NCBI RefSeq assembly: GCF_013340285.1
Contig: NZ_BLVO01000016.1
Span: 423,021-487,020 of the forward strand
Reading direction: 5' to 3'
Source: Desulfovibrio subterraneus
GTDB lineage: Bacteria; Desulfobacterota; Desulfovibrionia; Desulfovibrionales; Desulfovibrionaceae
DNA: 64,000 nucleotides
Positions 51,827 through 59,968 of the stretch are shown one piece after another (the stretch's first letter is position 1; every line of letters begins with the position of its first letter). The translations under genes and the position numbers were made by a program. The notes under the pieces were generated by a model. That model was not told where the DNA came from. It saw only the letters and a list, made by a program, of their open reading frames with translations, and did not search any database.

Positions 51827-52658
51827 CAATCCACCCAATGTGTATCTGCCGGATATGGCCACCATTGTGGAGGTGGTGCAGGAAACGCCTGCCATCAAGA
51901 CCTTTCGCGTGGTCCTGAATAATGAAGAGAGAATGCGGGCTTTCAACTTCGAGCCCGGTCAGGTGGGCCAGCTTTCCGTGCTTGGCGTGGGTGAATCCAC
52001 CTTTGTCATCAACTCCCCGCCCACCAGAAAGGACTACCTGCAGTTCAGCGTCATGAAGGTGGGCGAGCTGACCGGCCGTCTGCACCGCCTCAAAGCGGGC
52101 GACCAGATCGGCGTGCGCGCTCCGCTGGGCAATGCTTTTCCCTACGAGTCCATGAAGGGCAAGAACATCGTGTTTATCGGCGGCGGCATCGGCATGGCCC
52201 CGCTGCGCACCTTGCTGCTCTTCATGCTGGATAACCGTGCGGATTACGGCGACATCACCCTGCTCTACGGCGCCCGCAGCCCCCGCGACATGGCCTATGG
52301 CTATGAAGTGGAGGAATGGCTGAAGCGCAAGGACATGCACACCGTGCTGACCGTGGATAACGGCACGCCGGAGTGGAAGCACAAGGTGGGGCTTATTCCC
52401 AACATTCTGCGCGAGATCAATCCCAGTCCGGAAAATACCGTGGCCGTCACCTGCGGCCCGCCCATCATGATCAAATTCACGGTGCAGGCGTTGCAGGAAC
52501 TCGGTTTCAACGACGAACAGGTCGTGACCACGCTCGAAAAACGCATGAAATGCGGCGTGGGCATCTGCGGCCGCTGCAACATCGGCACAAGCTACGTCTG
52601 CAAGGACGGGCCTGTGTATACGCTGGCGCAGCTCAAGCAGCTCCCCGCCGAAATGTAG
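51819..52658 (+). CDS. flxA: FlxA, FAD/NAD(P)H-binding subunit
   Basis: 279 residues from the ATG at 51819, 8 bases inside the end of flxB. Ferredoxin reductase fold: flavin-binding barrel (about 10-105), nucleotide-binding part with IVFIGGGIGMAPLRTLLLFML and CGPPIMIKFTVQAL, and a C-terminal [2Fe-2S] loop KCGVGICGRCNIGTSYVC as in PyrK/AsrB/HydG. It is the entry point for NADH electrons. It ends the eight-gene adh-hdr-flx block; a GC hairpin and the aldehyde oxidoreductase gene follow. Confidence 0.93.
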   Translation: MTSNPPNVYLPDMATIVEVVQETPAIKTFRVVLNNEERMRAFNFEPGQVGQLSVLGVGESTFVINSPPTRKDYLQFSVMKVGELTGRLHRLKAGDQIGVRAPLGNAFPYESMKGKNIVFIGGGIGMAPLRTLLLFMLDNRADYGDITLLYGARSPRDMAYGYEVEEWLKRKDMHTVLTVDNGTPEWKHKVGLIPNILREINPSPENTVAVTCGPPIMIKFTVQALQELGFNDEQVVTTLEKRMKCGVGICGRCNIGTSYVCKDGPVYTLAQLKQLPAEM

Positions 52659-52685
52659 ATATTCCGAACCTCCAATTCTTTCGTG

Positions 52686-52706
52686 GGGGCGGCGTGGTGC
52701 CGCCCC
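52686..52706. repeat. 8-bp GC hairpin between flxA and aor
   Basis: GGGGCGGC, loop GTGGT, GCCGCCCC, 28 bp after the flxA stop. No T-tract in the plus direction, so termination would be partial; it may set the aor level relative to flx. Confidence 0.6.
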
Positions 52707-52815
52707 TGCGGAAGGCGTTACCGGCAGACGGCCAGCTGCATGGCCGCTGCCGGAGCCGGGAGGTTTCAGGGCAGCCTGGATCGCAACGTGCGGTAACAGC
52801 AGGGAAGGAGAATCC

Positions 52816-54552
52816 ATGGATACCATTCTTCGTGTGCGGTGCAACGGCACCGGAATACCGGCCCTGACCACGCACTCCATCGGCACCTATGCCGGACTGG
52901 GGGGCAGAGGCATGACCTCCAAGGTAATCTGCGCGGAAGTGCCTGCGGACTGCCATCCGCTGGGGCCTGAAAACAAGCTTGTGTTCGCTCCCGGACTCAT
53001 GAGCGGTACGGCGGCCGCAACCTCGGGGCGTCTGTCTGTAGGCTGCAAGAGCCCGCTCACCGGCACCATCAAGGAAGCCAATGCGGGCGGCACGGCAGCG
53101 CAGGCGCTTGCCAAGCTGGGCTATGCCGCGATCATTTTCGAAGGAGAGGCCAAGGGCGATGCCCTGTATCGCCTTGTCATCGACGAGAAGGGCGCAAAGG
53201 TGGAACCTGCGGACGAATACCGCATGCTCCCCAACTATGCCCTGCGTGACAAGGTGCAGGAAGAGTTCGGCGACAAGGTTTCGCTCATCAGCATCGGCAC
53301 CGCCGGTGAAATGCGCATGTCCAACTCCACCATCGCGGTCACGGACCCCGAGTTCCGGCCCACGCGGCATGCCGGTCGCGGCGGGGTGGGCGCTGTCATG
53401 GGCTCCAAGGGCTTCAAGTGCATTATCGTGAATGCGGAAAAGGCCTCCATCCGCAAACCCGCATTGCCGGAAGCCTTCAAGGCCGCCAACAAGAAATTTG
53501 TGGAAGGGCTGAAAAGCCATCCTGTCACTGGCACCGGGCTGCCTGCCTTCGGAACCAATATACTGACCAATATCCTGAATGAGGCCGGGGGCTACCCCTC
53601 CCGCAACTTCTCCACGGGACGGTTCGAGGGGGCAGGCAGCATTTCCGGAGAGGCACAGGCCGAACTGGAACGTGCACGCGGTGGCAACCCGACCCATGGT
53701 TGCCACAAGGGTTGTGTGATCAAGTGTTCCGGCATCTACGTGGACAAGGAAGGCAACTACCTGACCAAGCAGCCGGAGTATGAAACCGTGTGGTCGCATG
53801 GCGGCAACTGCGGCATTGACGATCTGGACGCCATAGCCATGATGGACCGTCTTGATGACGACTACGGGCTGGATACCATTGAAATGGGTGCCACCATCGG
53901 CGTTGCCATGGAGGCGGGTGTTATTCCCTTCGGCGACAAGGAAGGGGCCATCAACCTTATCCATCAGGTGGGCAAGGGCACGCCGCTGGGCCGCATTCTC
54001 GGAGCGGGTACGGCTGTCACGGCCAAGTGCTACGGGCTGGAACGCGCGCCTGTGGTCAAGAATCAGGCCATGCCTGCGTACGATCCGCGTGCGGTAAAGG
54101 GCATAGGGGTAACCTATGCAACCACCACGCAGGGCGCCGACCACACCGCAGGCTATGCCGTTGCCACCAACATTCTGAGCGTGGGCGGGCATGTGAACCC
54201 GCTTGGCTCCGAAGGGCAGGCCGAGCTTTCCCGCAGCCTGCAGATAGCTACCGCCGCGCTGGACGCCACGGGCTACTGCCTGTTCATTGCCTTTGCCATT
54301 CTCGATCAGTCCGAAACCTTCGATGCCATGGTGGACAGCATCAACGCCATGTACGACCTCAAGCTGACCGGCGGCGATGTTGTGGCCCTAGGGCAGGATA
54401 TTCTGCGCATGGAGCGTGAATTCAACAAGGCTGCGGGCTTCGGTCCTGCCCATGACCGCCTGCCGCGTTACTTCACGCGTGAACCGCTTGCCCCGCACGG
54501 CGTTGTCTTTGACGTGCCGGAAGCGGAACTGGATTCCGTGTACAACTTCTAG
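52816..54552 (+). CDS. aor: Tungsten-containing aldehyde:ferredoxin oxidoreductase
   Basis: 578 residues, AAGGAG 6 bases upstream of the ATG. It oxidises aldehydes to acids with ferredoxin as acceptor, using tungsten bis-pterin and one [4Fe-4S] cluster. Seen: N-terminal domain with GGRGMTSKVICAEVPAD and PGLMSGTAAATSGRLSVGCKSPLTG, RHAGRGGVGAVMGSKG, cluster Cys in HGCHKGCVIKCSG and the distal Cys in TGYCLF, and pterin contacts in EYETVWSHGGNCGIDDLDAIAMMDRLDDDYGLDTIE. Slightly shorter than the 600-residue archaeal enzymes. Placed after adh-hdr-flx, it would complete alcohol to acid oxidation and remove toxic aldehyde made by Adh. Confidence 0.94.
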   Translation: MDTILRVRCNGTGIPALTTHSIGTYAGLGGRGMTSKVICAEVPADCHPLGPENKLVFAPGLMSGTAAATSGRLSVGCKSPLTGTIKEANAGGTAAQALAKLGYAAIIFEGEAKGDALYRLVIDEKGAKVEPADEYRMLPNYALRDKVQEEFGDKVSLISIGTAGEMRMSNSTIAVTDPEFRPTRHAGRGGVGAVMGSKGFKCIIVNAEKASIRKPALPEAFKAANKKFVEGLKSHPVTGTGLPAFGTNILTNILNEAGGYPSRNFSTGRFEGAGSISGEAQAELERARGGNPTHGCHKGCVIKCSGIYVDKEGNYLTKQPEYETVWSHGGNCGIDDLDAIAMMDRLDDDYGLDTIEMGATIGVAMEAGVIPFGDKEGAINLIHQVGKGTPLGRILGAGTAVTAKCYGLERAPVVKNQAMPAYDPRAVKGIGVTYATTTQGADHTAGYAVATNILSVGGHVNPLGSEGQAELSRSLQIATAALDATGYCLFIAFAILDQSETFDAMVDSINAMYDLKLTGGDVVALGQDILRMEREFNKAAGFGPAHDRLPRYFTREPLAPHGVVFDVPEAELDSVYNF

Positions 54553-54622
54553 TGACTACGGTGTATGCGGCCGGACTCCTGACAGGGTTTGGTAGAATGC
54601 AAACAGGTGTTCGGCCGTTTTT

Positions 54623-54683
54623 CCGGAAAGGAGCGTTTACGGCGCGCCACGTCCTCCGTACGTTGTTCGGCGCTCCTTTCCGG
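54623..54683. repeat. 13-bp perfect inverted repeat before the initiator-like gene
   Basis: CCGGAAAGGAGCG at 54623-54635 and CGCTCCTTTCCGG at 54671-54683 with a 35-base spacer that itself contains GGCGCGCC. It ends 35 bp before the start of the TrfA-like gene. It could be an autoregulatory operator or the remnant of a replication site; it also lies after aor and may help end that transcript. Confidence 0.6.
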
Positions 54684-54717
54684 ATTCCGCACACAGCATT
54701 CCGTAAGGGGAGACAGC

Positions 54718-55518
54718 ATGCTCTATGACGATGGCTTCCTGCACGACAGGGAACCTATGCAGATAGGCTGGCGCTACGGCGCGCACGATGCGGGCAGTGC
54801 AACCATAACCCCTGCGGAGCGGCAGTTCATGCAGCTGCCTCCCGAACTGCTGTTTGCTTCGGATTGTTTTCAGGCCATTTATGCGCGCAAACGCCAGCAT
54901 GTGAGCCGCCACCCCCTCGTCACGGCCCTGCCCCAGTTCACGCTTCTGTATACGGGAGAGCGTCTGGATCAGTTCGATCTGGACGTGCTGCTCGCCTGCC
55001 TGCGCAGCACCCACAGGGCTGTGCCGGTCAAGGGCATGGTCAGAATATCCCTGCGCGAACTGGCGCAGAAGGTATCGCGCACAACGGGGAAAATGGTGCA
55101 GGCCCGAGTAAGGGGCAGCCTGCGCAGGCTGGAGGCCGGAACCCTGCATATCAGCGATGCCCGCTACGAATTTCTGTTTTCCTTTCTGCAGCAGGTCATG
55201 ATCAACAGGGAGAACGATCTCTGTCTTGTTGCCGTGCACCCGATGCTGCTGGAAAGCCTGAACGCCATTCCCCGTCTGGACCTGAAGATACGGGACAGGG
55301 GGGCTCTTGCCGCAGACGGGCTGCTGCGCTGGCTGCATGCCCTGTCGCATTGCTGCAGCGAAATGTGCATTCCGCAGGCCATGTTGCCGGAACTCAGCGG
55401 CAGCCGCGCCCTGCCCCGCGACAGGGTGGAAACGGCCATGGCAACCTTGGCGGATACCGGGTGCCGTCATTATCTGGGCCTGACAGACACGCAGGAGTTG
55501 TTTCTCTGCCTGCGCTGA
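54718..55518 (+). CDS. TrfA-like (plasmid replication initiator type) protein
   Basis: 266 residues from the ATG at 54718, 7 bases after GGGGAG. The central region (FTLLYTGERLDQFDLDVLLACLRSTHRA, then RISLRELAQKVSRTTGKMVQARVRGSLRRLEAGTLHI, then LFSFLQQVMINRENDLCLVAVHPMLLESL) follows the TrfA pattern GE-LDQ-DLDV, helix-turn-helix, paired with a second winged helix. TrfA proteins bind iterons and start replication of broad-host plasmids. I see no iterons, partition or mobilisation genes here. It may be a domesticated initiator acting as a DNA-binding regulator. A terminator follows. The match is by eye only; a generic double-winged-helix protein is the alternative. Confidence 0.5.
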   Translation: MLYDDGFLHDREPMQIGWRYGAHDAGSATITPAERQFMQLPPELLFASDCFQAIYARKRQHVSRHPLVTALPQFTLLYTGERLDQFDLDVLLACLRSTHRAVPVKGMVRISLRELAQKVSRTTGKMVQARVRGSLRRLEAGTLHISDARYEFLFSFLQQVMINRENDLCLVAVHPMLLESLNAIPRLDLKIRDRGALAADGLLRWLHALSHCCSEMCIPQAMLPELSGSRALPRDRVETAMATLADTGCRHYLGLTDTQELFLCLR

Positions 55519-55547
55519 GTGTTCATACCCTGAATCCGTAAAGCAAG

Positions 55548-55578
55548 AACGCCTGCCCGCAAAGCGGACAGGCGTTTT
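55548..55578. terminator. Rho-independent terminator between convergent genes
   Basis: AACGCCTG / CAGGCGTT stem (plus an inner CGC/GCG) followed by TTTTC on the plus strand, 30 bp after the TrfA-like stop and 30 bp after the end of the convergent small gene. Probably used in both directions. Confidence 0.8.
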
Positions 55579-55607
55579 CATATGTTCAGCATGAGCATGC
55601 CCCGTGC

Positions 55608-55802
55608 CTATTGCACGGTACCCTCATCATAGTGGTAGAGAATTTTGTCTTCCTGCGAGGCCCTGTCGTAGTCGGTCCACTGAAGGTCCGTCTGGCTCAG
55701 GAGCCACTGAATCACCTCGCCCTGACTGCCCGGTCTGCCGGGATAATCCACAAGCTTCGTGATCTCTTCGCCGAAAAATGTCAGTCTGACAGCTATCTTC
55801 AT
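55608..55802 (-). CDS. Small conserved-looking protein, 64 residues
   Basis: A good ribosome site (GGGAGG, 5 bases before the ATG) and a balanced composition support a real gene. It starts with a strand MKIAVRLTFFGEEITKLVDYPG and ends in an acidic/aromatic part (WTDYDRASQEDKILYHYDEGTVQ). No membrane helix and no cysteine. I do not recognise a family. Confidence 0.6.
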   Translation of the reverse strand: MKIAVRLTFFGEEITKLVDYPGRPGSQGEVIQWLLSQTDLQWTDYDRASQEDKILYHYDEGTVQ

Positions 55803-56190
55803 GGCGCCCTCCCTGCATTGTCGCAGCCTGCGTTAGGGCTGCATTCCGGTCGGCCATGCGGCCTGCGCACCCCGTGCAAACAGAGTACTCTCCACTATCA
55901 AGCATAAGCACGGAAATGCGGGGCGCAATGATTGGTTTGCGGGGCCGGACGTGCAAGCAGGCGTAGACTGTCGTGGACTGCGGCCAGTCAGGCCTGTTTT
56001 CGATTTGTATTCCAAGAAAAAGGCTCCGTACCAGAGCTCCTGAACCTAAAGGCTCGGTGAATGCTAATGCGCTTGTCAAAGGAGAGCTTTGCGCCGCCTG
56101 CAAAGAAAAAACGCCGGACTGAGACGTGCTCTGTCCGGCGCTTACGGGGCAGTCGATCTGCTGATATGGGCAGATAGTTGTGTGCTGTCG
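55803..56190. other. Intergenic region with terminator of the sulfite reductase gene
   Basis: 388 bp between two minus-strand genes. The right part holds the terminator at 56106-56140. The left part should hold the promoter of the 64-residue gene; a short palindrome AGAGTACTCT is seen near 55882, but no clear -35/-10. No gene-sized frame with a ribosome site. Confidence 0.5.
56106..56140 (-). terminator. Rho-independent terminator of the sulfite reductase gene
   Basis: On the minus strand CGCCGGAC / GTCCGGCG arms with a 13-base loop, followed by TTTTTT (plus-strand A-run 56106-56111). Lies 51 bp after the stop at 56191. Confidence 0.88.
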
Positions 56191-56850
56191 TTATGCGTTC
56201 ACAGCATCCAGCAGGGCCTGCTTGCCCAGTCTGGTCACGGTGGCGGCAGTGCGCTCGCGCTTTTCACCGTTCTCGCGGTAGAACACCAGCGCCTTCTGCA
56301 GCAGGGCAAGGGCGTTGTCGCTGCTGACATGCTCGCCGATGAGTACGCCCGGAGCTGCGTTCTGCAGGGCGCAGCCGCCGAAGAACACGTTCCAGCCCTT
56401 GGCGGTGGCCACAAGGCCGATATCGCGAACATAGCTCAGGCCGCAGCTCATCTTGCAGCCGGAAACGCCGCTCTTCACCTTATAGGGGTAGGGGCCGTTC
56501 TGCTTGACCAGCTCGACAATGGCGTTGCCAAGGTCGGTAGTTTCCTGAATGCCGAGCCTGCAGGTTCCCTTGCCGGGACAGACCGTTGCACCGGGGGCGC
56601 ATTTTTCGACACGGGTGCCGAGAAAATCGCATATTTCATCCAGCTTGCCGGCGGGAATGCCCTCCAGATTCATGCGCTGGCCGGTGGTGGCCCGCAGGGA
56701 GGGCAGGTTGTATTTTTCGATCACTTCAAGGACGCGGCGGAGCATCCCGGGAGTCATGAGGCCCTGATTGAGGCACAGGCGCAGAACGTAGATGTCGTCC
56801 TTGCGTGCGATGGGCATGACAGTGAGGGATTCGGTAATGGTATTGTTCAT
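56191..56850 (-). CDS. Low-molecular-weight assimilatory-type sulfite reductase
   Basis: 219 residues from the ATG at 56848-56850, 6 bases after AGGAG; upstream in-frame ATGs lack a site. It is a single half-size nitrite/sulfite reductase ferredoxin-like plus siroheme domain. The four [4Fe-4S]/siroheme cysteines are in CPGKGTCRLG and GVSGCKMSCGLSYVRD, and the GQRMNLEGIP substrate-side motif is present. Length and motifs match the 218-residue low-spin enzyme of Desulfovibrio vulgaris, which reduces sulfite to sulfide but is not DsrAB. Its physiological role is unsettled. It is divergent from the DUF169 gene, with a shared control region holding a CRP/FNR-like box. Confidence 0.9.
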   Translation of the reverse strand: MNNTITESLTVMPIARKDDIYVLRLCLNQGLMTPGMLRRVLEVIEKYNLPSLRATTGQRMNLEGIPAGKLDEICDFLGTRVEKCAPGATVCPGKGTCRLGIQETTDLGNAIVELVKQNGPYPYKVKSGVSGCKMSCGLSYVRDIGLVATAKGWNVFFGGCALQNAAPGVLIGEHVSSDNALALLQKALVFYRENGEKRERTAATVTRLGKQALLDAVNA

Positions 56851-57229
56851 GATGTCTCCTGAAAATGCTGAAGCCGGTGCAGGCACCGGCTGGTGGGGAA
56901 GATAGGCATATGCGGGCATGAAGGCCAGCATTTTCCTTGCGGCATCACGCTTCCTGTGAGGGGCGGGAGCAATGGTGAGAGGTTGGTCATTATTCACCGT
57001 AACATAGGAGAGATGAAGGGTATTTCTCCATATCTCCGTGAGTGTTTGTTAAAAATATCACAATCTATTCCGGCTCATGAGACGCATGTTATGCCAAAAG
57101 GAACATATGATTGTGACGAATGCCACTTTCGCTGTTTGGTTTGCCCCTTGTGCACGATCTACCTATGAACGGGACAGTCAATTTTGGCTTGTGCCATTTT
57201 ATACGCAAGAAATACAAGGAGGAGTGCTC
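56851..57229. promoter_or_regulatory. Divergent promoter region of sulfite reductase and DUF169 genes
   Basis: 379 bp between divergent genes. It holds a CRP/FNR-type dyad at 57046-57063 and AT-rich stretches around it (for example TTGTTAAAAATATC), but I cannot place -35/-10 elements with confidence. Confidence 0.5.
57046..57063. promoter_or_regulatory. CRP/FNR-family (HcpR-like) binding site
   Basis: TTGTTAAAAATATCACAA: half-sites TTGTTA and TCACAA separated by 6 bases. It differs in one base from the TTGTGA-N6-TCACAA dyad used by CRP-like factors such as HcpR, a nitrosative-stress and sulfate-metabolism regulator in Desulfovibrio. Confidence 0.5.
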
Positions 57230-58009
57230 ATGACCAGCTACAAAGAGGCGCAGGAAGTTCTGATGAAGGAACTGCGGCTGTATCATTACCCCGTAGCCGT
57301 GAAGTTCTTCTATGATCAGGCCGAGCTGGATGCGTTTCATGCCAAGGCTCCCGAGATCCACACCCCGCTCAAGCCCATGACCTTTTGTCAGTGGGAACTT
57401 GGTGCCCGCATGAAGGGACAGATTGTCTATTCCGACATGCAGGGACTGGGCTGCGGCAACGCGCAGTTCTGTTTCGGCTGGAAGGGGCTGGACGACGGCG
57501 AGATCAAGGGCCATGCAAAGTACACCCGCGATCTGGATCAGGCCGAGCGCTTTGTGAAGAGCAAGTCCCGCCTGAAAGAAGGCCTGCTGGGCATTGCCGT
57601 TGCTCCTCTGGGCAGCGTGGACGGCCTTTTCGAGCCTGACACCGTTCATTTCTACTGCGACAACATGCAGGCATACCACCTTGCTGTCGATTACATGGCC
57701 GCCACCGACACGCATCCGCTGCGCCCCAGCATCACCATGAACTCCTCTGCCTGCGGCGGCAACGTGTTCTCGTATGTGGAGCAGGAATTCAACATGCTTC
57801 CCGCCTGTTCCGGCAGCTACAACGCCGGCAAGACCGAGCGCGGCGAGATTAACGTCATCATCCCCGGCACCAAGTTCGGCGCGATGTTTGACAGACTGAT
57901 GGACCGCATCAATGCCGCAAGCAGCTCCATCACCCGTCCCGGTGACGGCTTCCCCGGTGCGGACATCTGCAAGAACTGCCCGCTCATCATCTTCAAGAAA
58001 GAAAAGTAG
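57230..58009 (+). CDS. DUF169 family protein
   Basis: 259 residues from the ATG at 57230 with AGGAGGAG 5 bases upstream. Starts MTSYKEAQEVLMKELRLYHYPVAVKFF and contains MTFCQWELGARMKGQIVYSDMQGLGCGNAQFCFGW, TMNSSACGGNVFSYVEQEFN and a C-terminal C-x2-C (ICKNCPLIIFKKEK). DUF169 proteins are common in anaerobes and often carry these conserved cysteines, pointing to a metal or FeS site; their function is unknown. Divergent pairing with a sulfite reductase under one control region suggests a link to sulfur or siroheme metabolism. Confidence 0.85.
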   Translation: MTSYKEAQEVLMKELRLYHYPVAVKFFYDQAELDAFHAKAPEIHTPLKPMTFCQWELGARMKGQIVYSDMQGLGCGNAQFCFGWKGLDDGEIKGHAKYTRDLDQAERFVKSKSRLKEGLLGIAVAPLGSVDGLFEPDTVHFYCDNMQAYHLAVDYMAATDTHPLRPSITMNSSACGGNVFSYVEQEFNMLPACSGSYNAGKTERGEINVIIPGTKFGAMFDRLMDRINAASSSITRPGDGFPGADICKNCPLIIFKKEK

Positions 58010-58160
58010 ACTCTTCTGCTATGCATCGGCGGAGAAGGCGCTTCCCTTGCGTCTTCTCCTCCCCTCCCATCGGCAAGGGATCTGCGCGGGCAGTCGTCCG
58101 GCATTGTGTGGTTCAGCCGGACGCAGGCTTGCCGCTTCCCCGTTCCCTTCGCCAACCCAT

Positions 58161-58200
58161 GCCCGCTTAAGCCCATATAAGCCCGCATAAGTCCATATAA
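58161..58200. repeat. Four 10-bp tandem repeats between convergent genes
   Basis: GCCCGCTTAA, GCCCATATAA, GCCCGCATAA, GTCCATATAA in a row: one unit per turn of DNA. They directly precede the hairpin at 58207. Confidence 0.8.
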
Positions 58201-58206
58201 GCATGA

Positions 58207-58236
58207 AGCGGTCAGGTTTTGCCCAACCTGACCGCT
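58207..58236. terminator. Bidirectional terminator between DUF169 and hynA
   Basis: Perfect 12-bp stem AGCGGTCAGGTT / AACCTGACCGCT with a 6-base loop, followed on the plus strand by CTGCTTGTTTGTTC. Lies 25 bp after the hynA stop on the minus strand. An additional 11-bp imperfect stem (GGAGAAGGCGC / GCGTCTTCTCC) lies near 58031-58060, just after the DUF169 stop. Confidence 0.72.
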
Positions 58237-58261
58237 CTGCTTGTTTGTTCTGCCGATAAGG

Positions 58262-59929
58262 CTATCGGGCTGTGAATGTGCGCATCGTTCTGCCCCGTGC
58301 GTCCACCAGATGCACCGCGCAGGCGATGCAGGGGTCAAAGGAGTGGATGGTGCGCAGAATCTCCACAGGACGCTCAGGGTCGGGACACGGGCAGCCTATG
58401 AGGGACTGCTCGCCTGCGCTCAGTTTGCCGTTGGCGCAGCGCGGCCCGAGATTCCATGTGGAGGGAACCACCATCTGGTAGTTCTCGATCTTGCCGTCCT
58501 TGATGTTGATCCAGTGGGAAAGGCCGCCGCGCGTGACGCAGCACAGGCCCACGCCCTTCACTGCGGCGTCCGGCATTGTCCATTTCTTGTAGATGGTGTC
58601 ATCTCCGGCCTTGATGCGGGCTTCGGTATCGTTGATCCATCCTTCCATGCGGGCCAGCAGCAGGTTGGTTTCCACCACGCGGCAGACGGTGCGCCCCATG
58701 GTGGAGAACAACTGGTCGGGCTTCATGCCGGTTTCCTTGAACACGCTGTCCAGCAATTCGCGGGTTTCTTTTTCCTTGCGGGCATAGGCAAGGGCGCGGC
58801 GGGCCAGCGGGCCGGTTTCCATTGCTTCGCCCTTGTACCGCGGGGCCTTTGCCCAGGAGTATTTTTCCTTGTCCTCGTAGTTGGTGTAGTTGGGCTCGGT
58901 TGCGCCCTCGTACGGCTTGCGGGCCTCGTTGCCCACGTACCAGCTGTGCGCCACATGTTCGTCGATGAGGCCGATATCCATCTCATCATGCTTGGTGAGG
59001 TCGTTCCCCCACAGCACGCCGGAACGGAAGTACGGGTCATTGCCCTTTTCCGGGTCGTGGAAGTCGGGGAAGGCGAAGAAGTTGGTGGTGCGGCCGTATG
59101 CAAGCGCTTCGGGAAAGCGTTTGGCCATGAGCTTCACATCCGGCAGCATGGCGTTTTCGGCGAACTCCATGGACTTTTCCCAAATCTGCCTGAAGTGGGC
59201 TATGACATCGGGCTTCAGGCTGTCGTAGCAGGTGACCCCGCCCACAACCAGCGACTGGGCGTGCGGGTTTTTGCCTGCGAACAGGGCCATGGCCCTGCCC
59301 AGCTCAAGCTGCACGCGCAGCCCCTCAAAGTAGTGGGCGGCCATGATGAGGTTTTCTTCCGGACTCATGCGATAGGCTGCATTGCCGCCGAGGAAGTAGG
59401 CGTTTTCCAGAAAACCCAGCTGACCGGATGCCACAAAGTCCTTCAGGCGTTTCTGCACGATATACAGGTCTGCGGGGTTGTCGCCACGCGCGCTGGTCTG
59501 GCCCACAATCTTGCCTGCGGCGGCAGGGTCGGCCGTTGTTGCGGCGGCAAAGTCAATCCAGTCCATGCCGTGCAGGTGGTAGAAGTGCACCAGATGGTCG
59601 TGTACCACCAGCGCGGACAGGATAAGATGGCGGATGAGTTGCGCCAGCGGCGGCACGGTGAGATCAATGGCGTTCTCAATGGCGCGTATGCTGGTCAGGG
59701 CGTGGGTGTTGGTGCACACCCCGCAGGTACGCTGGGTAAACAGCGGGGCATCCTCCGGTGGTCTGCCCTTGAGTATGGGTTCTATGCCCCGGAACAGCTG
59801 GGTGCTGAGCCAGGCGTTTTTCACCCGGTCCTGTTCCAGTTCCACTTCGATCTTCAGGTGGCCTTCTATGCGTGTCACCGGATCGATGATAAGCCGCTTG
59901 CCGGATTCGGTGGCCGTTTTCGTGCTCAT
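58262..59929 (-). CDS. hynA: [NiFe] hydrogenase large subunit, periplasmic
   Basis: 555 residues. Binds the Ni-Fe(CN)2CO centre and oxidises H2. The N-terminal Cys pair is in FTQRTCGVCTNTHALTSIRAIENA and the C-terminal pair in DPCIACAVH. After that His, 15 residues (LVDARGRTMRTFTAR) remain, the peptide removed by the maturation protease once nickel is in. Both proximal ligands are cysteine codons, so it is [NiFe], not [NiFeSe]. It has no signal of its own and should travel with the Tat signal of HynB. Last gene of the cytochrome c3-hynB-hynA operon; 39 bp after hynB. Confidence 0.95.
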   Translation of the reverse strand: MSTKTATESGKRLIIDPVTRIEGHLKIEVELEQDRVKNAWLSTQLFRGIEPILKGRPPEDAPLFTQRTCGVCTNTHALTSIRAIENAIDLTVPPLAQLIRHLILSALVVHDHLVHFYHLHGMDWIDFAAATTADPAAAGKIVGQTSARGDNPADLYIVQKRLKDFVASGQLGFLENAYFLGGNAAYRMSPEENLIMAAHYFEGLRVQLELGRAMALFAGKNPHAQSLVVGGVTCYDSLKPDVIAHFRQIWEKSMEFAENAMLPDVKLMAKRFPEALAYGRTTNFFAFPDFHDPEKGNDPYFRSGVLWGNDLTKHDEMDIGLIDEHVAHSWYVGNEARKPYEGATEPNYTNYEDKEKYSWAKAPRYKGEAMETGPLARRALAYARKEKETRELLDSVFKETGMKPDQLFSTMGRTVCRVVETNLLLARMEGWINDTEARIKAGDDTIYKKWTMPDAAVKGVGLCCVTRGGLSHWINIKDGKIENYQMVVPSTWNLGPRCANGKLSAGEQSLIGCPCPDPERPVEILRTIHSFDPCIACAVHLVDARGRTMRTFTAR

Positions 59930-59968
59930 GCAGTTAATCCTCCTTGGCTGTACGGATTGCCGGGCGGC

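Noticed and set aside
54553-55600. Integrated plasmid or phage boundary at the TrfA-like gene
   Set aside because: No integrase, mobilisation, partition or toxin-antitoxin genes, no tRNA and no direct-repeat ends were seen; only the one initiator-like gene supports it.
58262-59929. Possible selenocysteine ([NiFeSe]) hydrogenase
   Set aside because: Both C-terminal ligand codons are TGC (DPCIACAVH) and no in-frame TGA is present, so it is a normal [NiFe] enzyme.
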